NCBI RefSeq assembly: GCF_900106645.1 | Contig: NZ_FNMV01000019.1 | Span: forward strand, 16,005 to 80,004 | DNA: 64,000 nt | Source: Flavobacterium degerlachei | GTDB lineage: Bacteria; Bacteroidota; Bacteroidia; Flavobacteriales; Flavobacteriaceae | Direction of reading: 5' to 3' | Notes under the pieces: generated by a model | The model's database searches: none | Told to the model about the DNA's origin: nothing | The model's input: the letters and a program-made list of their open reading frames with translations, nothing else | Program-made: the position numbers and the translations under genes | In this document: positions 40,994 to 50,140 of the stretch, in pieces | How positions within the stretch are numbered: position 1 is the stretch's first letter | Layout of the letters: every line of letters starts with the position of its first letter

Positions 40994-41470
40994 ATGAGTG
41001 CAATATCTTATTACACAGCAGAAGGCTTAAAAAAATTAAGAGAAGAATTAGATTATTTGAAAAGTGTGATGCGTCCAAAAGCATCCGCAGATATAGCTGA
41101 AGCAAGAGATAAAGGGGATTTATCTGAAAATGCAGAATACGATGCAGCAAAAGAAGCACAAGGAATGCTTGAGATGAGAATTGCCAAACTAGAAGAGGTT
41201 CATTCTAATGCTAGACTAATTGACGAAACACATCTTGATGTGTCTAAAGTCTTGGTTTTATCGAATGTGAAAATTAAAAACAAGTCTAATGGGATGGAAT
41301 TGAAATACCGATTAGTAGCCGAAAGTGAAGCGGATTTGAAAACGGGTAAAATCTCTGTAACCTCTCCAATTGGGAAAGGTTTACTAGGAAAATCAGTTGG
41401 GGATGTTGCTGAAATTACAGTTCCAAACGGAGTGTTACAATTTGAGATTTTAGAAATTTCACGTGACTAA
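40994..41470 (+). CDS. greA: Transcription elongation factor GreA
   Basis: The 158-aa protein has the coiled-coil N-terminus (LKKLREELDYLKSV...RDKGDLSENAEYDAAKEAQGML, with the acidic tip Asp/Glu that lies in the RNA polymerase active site) and the FKBP-like C-terminal domain (VTSPIGKGLLGKSVGDVAEITVPNG). It stimulates RNA cleavage by backtracked polymerase. The HIT gene follows after 42 nt and is probably co-transcribed. Confidence 0.97.
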   Translation: MSAISYYTAEGLKKLREELDYLKSVMRPKASADIAEARDKGDLSENAEYDAAKEAQGMLEMRIAKLEEVHSNARLIDETHLDVSKVLVLSNVKIKNKSNGMELKYRLVAESEADLKTGKISVTSPIGKGLLGKSVGDVAEITVPNGVLQFEILEISRD

Positions 41471-41512
41471 AAGTGCAACAAACTATTTATAATCCATTTT
41501 AATATTTAGCAT

Positions 41513-41902
41513 ATGAGTTCAATTTTCATGAAAATCGTAAACGGTGAAATTCCATCTTATAAAATTGCCGAAGACGATAATTATTTAGCTTTCTTAGACG
41601 TGAATCCTAATGCAAAAGGTCATACTTTATGTATACCCAAATTTGAAGTCGATAAGATTTTTGATATGGACGAAGCTCACTATTTAGGGTTGATGCATTT
41701 TTCAAGAAAAGTAGCCATCGCGATAGAAAAAACGGTTCCTTGTAAAAGAGTGGGTATGGCAGTTGTAGGTCTTGAAGTGCCACACGCCCATGTTCACTTG
41801 ATTCCACTTAATGAAATGGATGAAATTCGTTTTCAAAATAAAGTTACTTTATCAAAAGAAGAATTTGAAAATCTTGCAAAAAGCATTCAATTGAATTTTT
41901 AA
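41513..41902 (+). CDS. HIT family nucleotide-binding hydrolase
   Basis: The 129-aa protein has the histidine triad HAHVHLIPL (about residues 93-101) and the upstream YKIAEDDNYLAFLDVNPNAKGHTLCIPK pattern of HINT/HIT hydrolases. These act on nucleoside phosphoramidates or dinucleotides. A terminator hairpin (41918-41948) follows, so it closes the greA-HIT unit. Confidence 0.93.
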   Translation: MSSIFMKIVNGEIPSYKIAEDDNYLAFLDVNPNAKGHTLCIPKFEVDKIFDMDEAHYLGLMHFSRKVAIAIEKTVPCKRVGMAVVGLEVPHAHVHLIPLNEMDEIRFQNKVTLSKEEFENLAKSIQLNF

Positions 41903-41917
41903 ACAAAATGACACCAT

Positions 41918-41948
41918 AAAAAAAAACACGATTTTCGTGTTTTTTTTA
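41918..41948 (+). terminator. Terminator of greA-HIT
   Basis: AAAACACGA and TCGTGTTTT form the stem with a short loop, with A- and T-runs on both sides. Confidence 0.85.
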
Positions 41949-41966
41949 TGAAAAAAAAGAAATTAT

Positions 41967-43127
41967 ATGAGAGCTATTTTTTTGTCTCTATGCTTGTTTT
42001 TATCTCTTTTAAGTTTTTCTCAAGTTAAGAATGAATTTGCGGGAATTGACTCTAAAATGGATAAAATACCTACTCATGATAGTAATTCGACAATTGCTAT
42101 AGCGAACTATATTTCTTCAAATTTTAAAACAGACGCTGAAAAAATCCGTGCGCTGTTTTATTGGACAGCTTCAAATATTAGTTATGATATTTCTAAAATG
42201 CTTGCGCCAAATGTCAATGAAACAACTCAAGATAGAATTGACAATGTGCTAAAGACTAAAAAAGGAGTTTGTAGCCATTATGCCGAAGTTTTTAATGATG
42301 TTTCTAATAAAATGGGAATAAGCTGTTATGTGATTGAAGGTTTTACAAAACAAAATGGAAAGGTTGCCAACTTATCTCATGCCTGGTGTGCTGCAAAAAT
42401 TGACAATAAATGGTATTTATTTGACCCAACTTGGGGCGCTGGTTATGTAAATAATAATACGTTTTTTAAAAAATTAAACAATTCCTATTTTAAGGTGCAA
42501 CCTAATGTATTAATTACATCACATATGCCTTTTGATTATATCTGGCAGTTTCTAGATTACCCTTTAACCAACAAAGAATTTTTAGAAGGAAAAAGACAAG
42601 CACAAAATTCTAAAAAGCAACTTGATTTTGAAAAAGAAATAACGAGATATACGTCTTTATCAGATAGTGATAAGGCATTTGAGTCCTCTGAAAGAATTGA
42701 GAAAAATGGACTGCTTAATACATTGGTTATAGAACAATACAAATATAAAAAGGAAGCATTTAGGATTTATACTCAAAATAAAAACATAGAAAAATTGAAT
42801 GCTTTATATACTAGTTATAATGAGAACATTTTTTTTCTAAATGATTTTATTATTTATAGATTTAAAAAATTCAAACCAACTCAATCTGATGAGGAGAAGA
42901 GAAATTGGATTCAAAATGTGAAGAGCAAGTTTAAAAAATGCGAAACTGATGTTTATAATATTGGAATCGTAGGGACTGAAAATACTGGAAGTTTATCTAA
43001 TTTAAAAAAATCAATAGCAACTGCGTTGATGCAAACGGAAGAGCAAGAACAATTTTTAATGGAATACTTGAGTAAGAATTCAATAGGAAGAAAAGTAATG
43101 CTAAGTAATTTAAAAATTAGAAATTGA
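41967..43127 (+). CDS. Exported transglutaminase-like protein
   Basis: The 386-aa protein has a signal peptide (about 1-20, LLSFSQ) and a transglutaminase-like core: KGVCSHYAEVFNDVSNKMG (catalytic Cys near residue 95), LSHAWCAAKIDNKWYLFDPTWGAG (His and Asp, near 135-155). The triad is intact. C-terminal helices after 230 are Lys-rich and of unknown role. Probable periplasmic or surface peptidase or crosslinking role. It abuts the converging histidine kinase gene with no gap. Confidence 0.85.
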   Translation: MRAIFLSLCLFLSLLSFSQVKNEFAGIDSKMDKIPTHDSNSTIAIANYISSNFKTDAEKIRALFYWTASNISYDISKMLAPNVNETTQDRIDNVLKTKKGVCSHYAEVFNDVSNKMGISCYVIEGFTKQNGKVANLSHAWCAAKIDNKWYLFDPTWGAGYVNNNTFFKKLNNSYFKVQPNVLITSHMPFDYIWQFLDYPLTNKEFLEGKRQAQNSKKQLDFEKEITRYTSLSDSDKAFESSERIEKNGLLNTLVIEQYKYKKEAFRIYTQNKNIEKLNALYTSYNENIFFLNDFIIYRFKKFKPTQSDEEKRNWIQNVKSKFKKCETDVYNIGIVGTENTGSLSNLKKSIATALMQTEEQEQFLMEYLSKNSIGRKVMLSNLKIRN

Positions 43128-44273
43128 TTATTTTACTTTGTACGATATTTGCATGGTAGTTCCTTTTCCAACTTCGGAATGTAGCACCTTTATAGCACCT
43201 TTGTGGTATTCTTCAACTATTCTTTTTGTCAAGGAAAGTCCTAAGCCCCAACCTCTTTTTTTGGTTGTAAATCCTGGTTCAAATACAGATTTGAATTGAT
43301 TTTTCTGAATTCCATTTCCGCTATCAGAAACATTAATTTTTACAGAATGGTTTTCCAGTTGGATTTCTAGAGCTAGTTTGCCTCTGCCTTTCATCGCGTC
43401 AATAGCATTTTTTACAAGATTCTCAATCGTCCAGCTATGTAGAGTAGGGTTGATCATTACATAAATTGGAGTTTCTGGACTTTTAAAAGTAAATTCAATC
43501 TGCCTAGAAAAACGAGATTGAAGATAATTATAAGATTGTAGTGTTTCTTCTACGATATCTTTTTTCTCTAATATGGGTTCTGAACCTATTTTTGAGAATC
43601 TATCCGTAATGGTTAGTAATCGATCGATGTCTTTTTCGATTTCTAAAGTGGTAGATTCTTCAACGTTGTCCGCTTTTAGTATTTCGACCCAGCCTATCAG
43701 TGAAGAGAGTGGCGTTCCTATTTGATGTGCTGTTTCCTTGGCCATTCCGGCCCAAAGTTTATTTTGCGTAGCTATTTTAGTACTTCTATAAAAATAATAA
43801 ACTAAGGCAGCAAATAATACGATAATGAGTAGTAATGCTATAGGATAATATTTTAGTTTATTGAGTAATGCCGAATTTCCATAATACAGCTTCTGAAATT
43901 TTCCAGGTACATATTCGATAACAATGGGGTCATTTTCATTTTTTAAATCGAATAAAAAAGAGGCGGCCTTTTGCTCGTTTATTACAATTTGCTCGTCAAT
44001 ATTAACAGTATTGATAATACTGTCATGCTCAGTCAGAATTATAGGTATAGAAGTGTTGTTGCTGAAAATTTGCAGCGGAAGTTCAACATCAGTATTTTCG
44101 CCAGCATTAATGAGTGTTTTTTGAGCACTTGCCCAAAGATTCATTTTTAAACGTTCTTCATTTTTGAAAATTTGAAAAAAAGTATAGGTATTCCAAAGGA
44201 TTAGTGATATTATCAAAAATGAAGAGAAAATAATGATCCAACGAGTTGTGTTTTTTCTTTCAGAAAACTGCAT
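43128..44273 (-). CDS. Sensor histidine kinase
   Basis: The 381-aa protein has TM1 (about 11-33), an outside sensor region (34-140), TM2 (143-162), a dimerisation helix with the phospho-His in ETAHQIGTPLSSL (His 183), and an HATPase domain with N-box NLVKNAIDAMKG, G1 VSDSGNG and G2 RGWGLGLSLTKRI. There is no HAMP or PAS domain. No response regulator is next to it, so it is an orphan whose partner lies elsewhere. The signal is unknown. Confidence 0.92.
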   Translation of the reverse strand: MQFSERKNTTRWIIIFSSFLIISLILWNTYTFFQIFKNEERLKMNLWASAQKTLINAGENTDVELPLQIFSNNTSIPIILTEHDSIINTVNIDEQIVINEQKAASFLFDLKNENDPIVIEYVPGKFQKLYYGNSALLNKLKYYPIALLLIIVLFAALVYYFYRSTKIATQNKLWAGMAKETAHQIGTPLSSLIGWVEILKADNVEESTTLEIEKDIDRLLTITDRFSKIGSEPILEKKDIVEETLQSYNYLQSRFSRQIEFTFKSPETPIYVMINPTLHSWTIENLVKNAIDAMKGRGKLALEIQLENHSVKINVSDSGNGIQKNQFKSVFEPGFTTKKRGWGLGLSLTKRIVEEYHKGAIKVLHSEVGKGTTMQISYKVK

Positions 44274-44412
44274 AAATGAGATTTTGAGGTATAAATATAA
44301 CGAAATATTAATAGGATTATTTTAGTTGGTACTAAAAGGAGTTTTTTTGTATAATGAAAATGTTTTTAGCGTTAAATGATTCCTCACTCTTTCTATAGTA
44401 AAACCATTTCCT

Positions 44413-44420
44413 TACTTTTG
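44413..44420 (+). promoter_or_regulatory. -7 promoter element of the flavin reductase gene
   Basis: TACTTTTG fits TAnnTTTG, 38 nt before the ATG at 44459. Confidence 0.5.
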
Positions 44421-44458
44421 CAGATCGAGTTAAGAAAATAATTAACAACCAACCAACT

Positions 44459-45334
44459 ATGATTAGCATTGATCCAAAAAGTATAGAAACGGCTAAATTA
44501 CAGGGTTATTTACAAGGTTCTGTTGGACCTAGACCAATAGCGTTTGCAAGTACAGTTGATGAAAATGGAAATCCAAATTTATCTCCTTTTAGTTTTTTTA
44601 ATGTTTTTAGTGCTAATCCTGCCATTCTTGTTTTTTCGCCAGCAAGACGTGTTCGCGACAATTCGATTAAACATACTTTAATCAATTGTGAGGCTACGAA
44701 AGAGGTGGTAATTAATGTGGTAAACTTTGATTTGGTACAACAAACTTCACTTGCGAGTACAGAATATGCTGATTGTGTCAATGAGTTTGAGAAATCGGGT
44801 TTAACAGCGGTTGCCTCAGATGTAGTCAAACCATTCAGAGTAAAAGAATCTCCAGTTCAATTTGAATGTAAAGTCAATCAAATTATCGCGTTAGGGACAG
44901 AAGGTGGTGCAGGAAACTTAATCCTTTGCGAGGTTGTAAGAATTCATATTGATGAAGCAATCTTGGATGAAAATGGTTCTATTGATCAATACAAAATTGA
45001 TTTAGTGTCCAGACTAGGAGGTAATTGGTATTCAAGGTCAAATCAAGGTTTGTTTGAAGTGCCTAAACCCCTATCAACGCTAGGAATTGGTGTGGATGCA
45101 ATCCCAAAGTATGTAAAGGAAAGTACTGTCTTTGACGGAAATGATTTAGGTAAATTAGGTAACGTAGAAGCCTTGCCTACGACAGAAGAAGTTAGTATAT
45201 TTGTAAAACAAAATTTTTCGGTAAAAGCAGTTTTAAGCTCAGATGATGTTGAAAAAGTTCATTTAGAAGCTAAAAAATACTTAAATGATAATGATGTCCT
45301 TTCTGCATGGAAGGTGCTTCTGGCAAAAAAATAA
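44459..45334 (+). CDS. Flavin reductase-like FMN-binding protein
   Basis: The 291-aa protein has the flavin-reductase-like split-barrel core (VGPRPIAFASTVDENGNPNLSPFSFFNVFSANPAILVFSP near 17-60, with the later FECKVNQIIALG) and a C-terminal extension of about 90 residues that is typical of Bacteroidota members. It binds FMN and likely reduces a flavin or a small substrate with NAD(P)H. It precedes the DUF3127 gene by 26 nt. Confidence 0.88.
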   Translation: MISIDPKSIETAKLQGYLQGSVGPRPIAFASTVDENGNPNLSPFSFFNVFSANPAILVFSPARRVRDNSIKHTLINCEATKEVVINVVNFDLVQQTSLASTEYADCVNEFEKSGLTAVASDVVKPFRVKESPVQFECKVNQIIALGTEGGAGNLILCEVVRIHIDEAILDENGSIDQYKIDLVSRLGGNWYSRSNQGLFEVPKPLSTLGIGVDAIPKYVKESTVFDGNDLGKLGNVEALPTTEEVSIFVKQNFSVKAVLSSDDVEKVHLEAKKYLNDNDVLSAWKVLLAKK

Positions 45335-45360
45335 TCTAAATAACAATTAAAATAACGAAG

Positions 45361-45732
45361 ATGGAAGTTACAGGAAAAATTAAAGTTGTCAATCCAGAAC
45401 AACAAATTAGCGCCTCATTTAAAAAAAGAGAATTGGTTGTTACAACAGATGAACAATATCCTCAACATATTATGGTTGAGTTTACTCAAGACAAATGTGA
45501 TTTGTTGAACAATTATAACATTGGTGAAGACGTAAAAGTATCAATCAATTTAAGAGGTAGAGAATGGGTTAACCCACAAGGTGAAGCTAAATATTTTAAT
45601 AGCATACAAGGATGGAGAATCGAAAAGATGGCTAATGAAGCGCAAGCTCCTTCAGCTCCTATGCCTGCTGCTCAAGCATTTGCTCCAGCTACAAACTTAA
45701 ATGAAGAAGAGCCGGATGATTTGCCTTTTTAA
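45361..45732 (+). CDS. DUF3127 protein with an SSB-like acidic tip
   Basis: The 123-aa protein begins with an OB-fold-like strand pattern (EVTGKIKVVNPEQQI, FKKRELVVTTDEQYPQHIMVEFTQDKCDLL, VKVSINLRGREW) typical of DUF3127, followed by an Ala/Pro linker and the C-terminus EEEPDDLPF. That tip resembles the protein-docking end of SSB (DDIPF in E. coli, NDLPF in this window's ssb). A nucleic-acid-binding role is therefore plausible. It is a Bacteroidota family of unknown function. Confidence 0.85.
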   Translation: MEVTGKIKVVNPEQQISASFKKRELVVTTDEQYPQHIMVEFTQDKCDLLNNYNIGEDVKVSINLRGREWVNPQGEAKYFNSIQGWRIEKMANEAQAPSAPMPAAQAFAPATNLNEEEPDDLPF

Positions 45733-45751
45733 TTAAAAGCATCAATTTTAT

Positions 45752-45784
45752 AAAAAAGCCTTGAAAATTCAAGGCTTTTTTTAT
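45752..45784. terminator. Bidirectional terminator between DUF3127 and PAP2 genes
   Basis: AAAAAAGCCTTGAA and TTCAAGGCTTTTTT form the stem. Confidence 0.88.
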
Positions 45785-45785
45785 G

Positions 45786-46517
45786 CTAAAAATTAGGCTT
45801 TATGATGGCGCCAAAGCCTATGTGGTTGCCTAATTGTGGATAGATCAAAGCGCTTACTTTTTTCTTTTTTGATATTCTAAGAGATTGAAATGGATTAATA
45901 TGTGAGAATAAAATACCAGATGCCATCCCTATTCCTGCGCCAACAAGCACATCTGAGGCGTAGTGTTTATCATTGGCAATTCTAAAGGCGGCTGTTGCTC
46001 CTGCAAAAAGGAAACCACTGCTTGCGTACCAGAAATTGTCGTCTCTATATTCATAATATAAAAGTGTAGCATTTGTAAAAGCAATCGCCGAATGTCCAGA
46101 AGGAAAACTTAAATTATTGGATAAATCAGGACGGTCTCTTTTGGCTATACGTTTAGTTATTTCAACCACAACTATAGTAGCGGTATTGGCCAAGAATATG
46201 TTTAAAGTTTGATTTCGAAAATCAGTTTTGGGTTTAAATCCTAAATATTTACCTAAATAAATTTGCCCAATAGGAACTAGTGGGAATATATTATCTGCTT
46301 GTGATCTGAAACCCGGACCAAAAATAGAATTTGTTTTTGTTTGAATGTCATTATTAAATTCAGAGTTCAGAAGAATCGCACCACTCACAATAAAAGCAGT
46401 TGGTACTATAAAAGAGTTGTAGCTGAGTTTTTTTGTTGAGGTTAAACTATCCGCTTTTTGTCCATACATTTGTGTAATAATTAATGTAAAAACGAGTAGA
46501 ATCGATTTGAATTTCAT
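45786..46517 (-). CDS. PAP2 family lipid phosphatase
   Basis: The 243-aa protein has a signal or anchor at the start and about five hydrophobic helices. The three phosphatase motifs are visible: KRIAKRDRPD (C1), PSGHSAIAF (C2) and RIANDKHYASDVLVG (C3, His-x-x-Ser-Asp). Family members remove phosphate from phosphatidic acid or undecaprenyl diphosphate in the membrane. The gene is monocistronic and diverges from aat. Confidence 0.9.
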   Translation of the reverse strand: MKFKSILLVFTLIITQMYGQKADSLTSTKKLSYNSFIVPTAFIVSGAILLNSEFNNDIQTKTNSIFGPGFRSQADNIFPLVPIGQIYLGKYLGFKPKTDFRNQTLNIFLANTATIVVVEITKRIAKRDRPDLSNNLSFPSGHSAIAFTNATLLYYEYRDDNFWYASSGFLFAGATAAFRIANDKHYASDVLVGAGIGMASGILFSHINPFQSLRISKKKKVSALIYPQLGNHIGFGAIIKPNF

Positions 46518-46610
46518 TGTAGTGTATTTAAAAAATAGACTAATTGATTTTTGAAATTAATTAGTTTTACCAAATTTAAGAGTATTGATTTAATTTTTAG
46601 TTAAAAAGGA

Positions 46611-47249
46611 ATGTATTATTTATCTGAAGCTTTATTTTTCCCAACTATTTCTCAAACACATTCTTCAGGAATTATAGCCTTGGGTGGAGATTTGTCGGTT
46701 GATAGATTACAATTAGCTTATAAAAGCGGAATTTTCCCTTGGTTTGAAGATGGAGAACCTATCACTTGGTGGTCACCTAACCCAAGAATGGTTTTGTTTC
46801 TTGAGGAATTGATTATATCTAAAAGTATGCGGAATATTCTTAATAGAAACAGCTTCAAAGTTACATTCAATCAAAATTTTAGAGATGTTATTTCGAATTG
46901 TCAAAATATTAAAAGAGATGGTCAGCGGGGAACTTGGATTACTAATGACATGATTGAAGCTTATTGTAATTTGCATGAATTAGGTGTTGCGAAATCTGTT
47001 GAGGTTTGGCAGGATGGCGAACTGGTTGGTGGTTTGTATGGTATTGATTTAGGTCATGTATTTTGTGGTGAAAGCATGTTTTCTAAAGTTTCAAATGCTT
47101 CAAAAGTTGCTTTCATTTCGTTAGTTAATAATTTAAAGGCAACTAATTACAAGCTTTTGGATTGTCAGGTTTACAACCCGCATCTTGAAAGTCTGGGGTG
47201 CAGGGAAATCGAACGGGATGATTTCATGGAAATTTTAAGAGTTCAATAG
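46611..47249 (+). CDS. aat: Leucyl/phenylalanyl-tRNA--protein transferase
   Basis: The 212-aa GNAT-fold enzyme adds Leu or Phe to N-terminal Lys or Arg of proteins, marking them for Clp degradation. It has LGGDLSVDRLQLAYKSGIFPWF (near 24-45), WWSPNPRMVL, the GxxxGGLYGIDLGHVFCGESMFS motif (about 141-163) and LLDCQVYNPHLESLG. It overlaps the converging tag gene by 15 nt. Confidence 0.96.
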   Translation: MYYLSEALFFPTISQTHSSGIIALGGDLSVDRLQLAYKSGIFPWFEDGEPITWWSPNPRMVLFLEELIISKSMRNILNRNSFKVTFNQNFRDVISNCQNIKRDGQRGTWITNDMIEAYCNLHELGVAKSVEVWQDGELVGGLYGIDLGHVFCGESMFSKVSNASKVAFISLVNNLKATNYKLLDCQVYNPHLESLGCREIERDDFMEILRVQ

Positions 47250-47810
47250 CGTAGTTGTTTTCCAACAATCTTCAACGTGATCATCAACCATCCCTGTCGC
47301 TTGCATGTGGGCGTAAATAACGGTAGAGCCTACAAATTTGAAACCGCGTTTTTTTAAATCCTTGCTGATTTCGTCCGAAAGTGGAGTAGTGGCAGGGACG
47401 TCTTTTAATGTTTTAGGGTTGTTTACGATAGGTTTTCCATCGGTGAATTTCCATATATAATCAGAGAAACTACCAAATTCTTCTTGGATTTTTATAAAAG
47501 CTTCTGCATTAGAAACTGCTGAACGTACTTTTAGTTTGTTTCGAATTATTCCTGCGTCTAATAGTAGTTCTTCGATTTTGTCTTCAGAATATTGCGCTAT
47601 CTTTTTATAGTCGAAATTGTCAAATGCTTTGCGGAAATTCTCTCTTTTGTTTAAGATGGTAATCCAGCTTAGTCCAGCCTGAAATGTCTCTAAAATAAGG
47701 AATTCAAACAAAGTGGCGTCATCATAAACGGGAGTTCCCCATTCCTGGTCGTGGTATTCTTTATATAAGTCGCTCGATAAGCACCAACCGCATCTTGTTT
47801 TATTTTCCAT
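47235..47810 (-). CDS. tag: DNA-3-methyladenine glycosylase I
   Basis: The 191-aa enzyme removes 3-methyladenine from alkylated DNA. It has the N-terminal TRCGWC zinc Cys motif, the helix-hairpin-helix-type region with FLILETFQAGLSWITIL (near 32-48), the KFVGSTVIYAHMQATGMVDDH segment and the final zinc-binding His and Cys (VDDHVEDC). Its end overlaps the end of aat on the other strand. Confidence 0.95.
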   Translation of the reverse strand: MENKTRCGWCLSSDLYKEYHDQEWGTPVYDDATLFEFLILETFQAGLSWITILNKRENFRKAFDNFDYKKIAQYSEDKIEELLLDAGIIRNKLKVRSAVSNAEAFIKIQEEFGSFSDYIWKFTDGKPIVNNPKTLKDVPATTPLSDEISKDLKKRGFKFVGSTVIYAHMQATGMVDDHVEDCWKTTTLLNS

Positions 47811-47934
47811 TGTAAATTATTTTATATTTTCAAAGATATTAAAACCAATCAGTATTTTGCCAAATTGGACTGTAGCTTAGGTTTTTTAATTAAATTTAGC
47901 AGCGATAAGTACACAAGTATAATACCATATTAAT

Positions 47935-50061
47935 ATGAAAAAAATAATTACAGTTCTAATGATCAGCTCAACAATGTTAAGTATTAATGCACAGGGGAAT
48001 TCAGATAACCCACTGCTCAAGAAGTGGACAGGACCATATGGTGGTGTGCCGGCTTTTAATGAATATAATATATCTCAAATTAAGCCTGCTTTTGATGTTG
48101 CCATAAAGGAACGGTTAAGTGAGATTGACGCTATTGCTAACAATCCGAAGGCGGCTACATTTGAAAACACCATTGCCCAAATGGAACGTTCCGGTAAGGA
48201 CTTTAAGCGTGTGATGACAGTCTATGGGATTTATTCGTCAAATTTGAATAGCCCTGAATTTGGACCTATCGAAAGAGAAATGGGGCCAATCTTAGCTTCT
48301 TTGTCAAGCAAGATTTATCAAAACAAGAAATTATTTAAGAGAATTGAAAGCTTGTACAATTCTCCTGACAAAGAAAAGTTGACAAGTGAACAACAAAGGT
48401 TGATTTGGTTAAACTATACCAACTTTGTCAAAGAAGGAGCAAATTTAGATGGGGAAGCAAAGGAAAAAGTGGCGCAAATCAATAGCGAATTAGCAGGATA
48501 TTTTTCTAAGTTCAGCCAGAATTTATTAGCTGAAGAAAATAATCAATATGTGGCGTTAATTAATCAAGGTGATTTTGACGGTCTGCCTGAAGGATTGAAA
48601 AAAGCAGCTATGGCTCAAGCCAAAGAGAGAAATTTGAATGTGCTTGGGGTTATAGGGAACACACGTTCATTTGTAGATCCATTTCTTACTTTTAGTACAA
48701 ACAGAGAATTAAGAGCTAAAGTTTGGAGTATGTATGTTAAAAGAGGGGATAATGATAATGAATTTGATAATAAGTCAACCCTTGTTAAAACTTTACAGCT
48801 AAGAGCAAAGAAAGCTAAATTACTTGGATTTCCTACTTTTGCACATTGGAACCTAAGCAATAAAATGGCAAAGACTCCTGAACGCACCATGGAATTGATG
48901 CTGTCAGTATGGGAACCAGCGGTTGCGCAGGTGCATAAAGATGTTGCGGCAATGCAAGAAATTGTAGATGCTGAAGGTGGGAATTTTAAAATTTCACCTT
49001 GGGACTATCGTTATTATTCGGAGAAAGTCAGAAAAGAAAAATACGATTTAGATCAGAATGTAGTTAAGGAATACTTACAATTAGAAAAATTGAGAGAAGG
49101 TATGTTTTGGGTTGCTGGTGAATTATTTGACTTGCAATTCAAACAGATTTCGAATGTTCCCGTATATCATGCTGACGTAAGAGTTTGGGAAGTTTCTAAT
49201 AAAACAACCGGCAAAGTAGTTGGTCTTTGGTATTTTGATCCGTATGCTCGAAAAGGAAAACGTTCTGGAGCTTGGATGAATGCGTACAGAAACCAAGAAA
49301 AGATGGATGGAGCAGTATTGACAATCGTCTCTAATAATAGTAATTTTATTAAAGGAGCAGATAATGAGCCTATTTTAATTTCTTGGTCAGATGCGACAAC
49401 TTTGTTTCACGAGTTCGGTCATGCTCTTCATGGATTGTGTTCTAATGTTAATTATCCTAGTCTTGCAGGAACTGCAGTTGCTAGAGATTACGTTGAATTT
49501 CCTTCTCAAATTTTAGAGCGTTGGCTTGAGACTCCTGAAGTCTTGAGCAAGTTTGCATTGCATTACAAAACTAATGAGCCAATACCGATGGCTTTGGTAG
49601 AACGTATTGAGAAAGCGTCTACTTTTAATTCAGGATTCTCAACAGTAGAGACTATTGCAAGCTCATTAGTGGATATGAAATTGCATTTAGCTGGAGAAAC
49701 ATTAATTGATCCTAGTGATTTTGAGCGTGAAACCTTAAGTGAATTAAATATGCCTAACGAAATTGTAATGCGTCATAGAATACCGCAATTTGGACATATA
49801 TTTTCAAGTGACGGTTATGCTGCGGGTTATTATAGTTATTTATGGTCTGATGTGATTAGTACGGATGCTTTTGAGGCTTTTACTGAAGGAAAAGGACCTT
49901 ATGACAAGGAAGTGGCAAAAAGACTTTATGATAGTGTATTTAGCGTAGGAAATACTACTGATCAAGAAGATGCCTATAGAAGTTTTAGAGGACGTGATCC
50001 TAAAACAGATGCCTTAATGAGATCTAGAGGTTTTGACTCTTTTAAAGGAGAAGCTAAATAA
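47935..50061 (+). CDS. M3 family metallopeptidase (Dcp-type)
   Basis: The 708-aa protein has a signal peptide (about 1-19, SINAQ), so it acts outside the cytoplasm. The zinc site is LFHEFGHALHGLC (near residue 485-495, HExxH type) with the downstream Glu in VEFPSQILERW. Length and the ENTIAQMERSGKDF and GHIFSSDGYAAGYYSYLWSDV stretches fit peptidyl-dipeptidase Dcp or oligopeptidase A, which trim dipeptides from peptides. It is a single gene followed by a terminator. Confidence 0.92.
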   Translation: MKKIITVLMISSTMLSINAQGNSDNPLLKKWTGPYGGVPAFNEYNISQIKPAFDVAIKERLSEIDAIANNPKAATFENTIAQMERSGKDFKRVMTVYGIYSSNLNSPEFGPIEREMGPILASLSSKIYQNKKLFKRIESLYNSPDKEKLTSEQQRLIWLNYTNFVKEGANLDGEAKEKVAQINSELAGYFSKFSQNLLAEENNQYVALINQGDFDGLPEGLKKAAMAQAKERNLNVLGVIGNTRSFVDPFLTFSTNRELRAKVWSMYVKRGDNDNEFDNKSTLVKTLQLRAKKAKLLGFPTFAHWNLSNKMAKTPERTMELMLSVWEPAVAQVHKDVAAMQEIVDAEGGNFKISPWDYRYYSEKVRKEKYDLDQNVVKEYLQLEKLREGMFWVAGELFDLQFKQISNVPVYHADVRVWEVSNKTTGKVVGLWYFDPYARKGKRSGAWMNAYRNQEKMDGAVLTIVSNNSNFIKGADNEPILISWSDATTLFHEFGHALHGLCSNVNYPSLAGTAVARDYVEFPSQILERWLETPEVLSKFALHYKTNEPIPMALVERIEKASTFNSGFSTVETIASSLVDMKLHLAGETLIDPSDFERETLSELNMPNEIVMRHRIPQFGHIFSSDGYAAGYYSYLWSDVISTDAFEAFTEGKGPYDKEVAKRLYDSVFSVGNTTDQEDAYRSFRGRDPKTDALMRSRGFDSFKGEAK

Positions 50062-50080
50062 TAGTTTAGAAATAGTAGAC

Positions 50081-50122
50081 AAAAAAAAGAGCGATTTGAA
50101 TTTCAAATCGCTCTTTTTGTAT
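50081..50122. terminator. Bidirectional terminator between M3 peptidase and tsf
   Basis: AAAAGAGCGATTTGAA and TTCAAATCGCTCTTTT form a long perfect stem between the two converging genes. Confidence 0.92.
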
Positions 50123-50140
50123 TTTAGAAGTAAATTAGGA

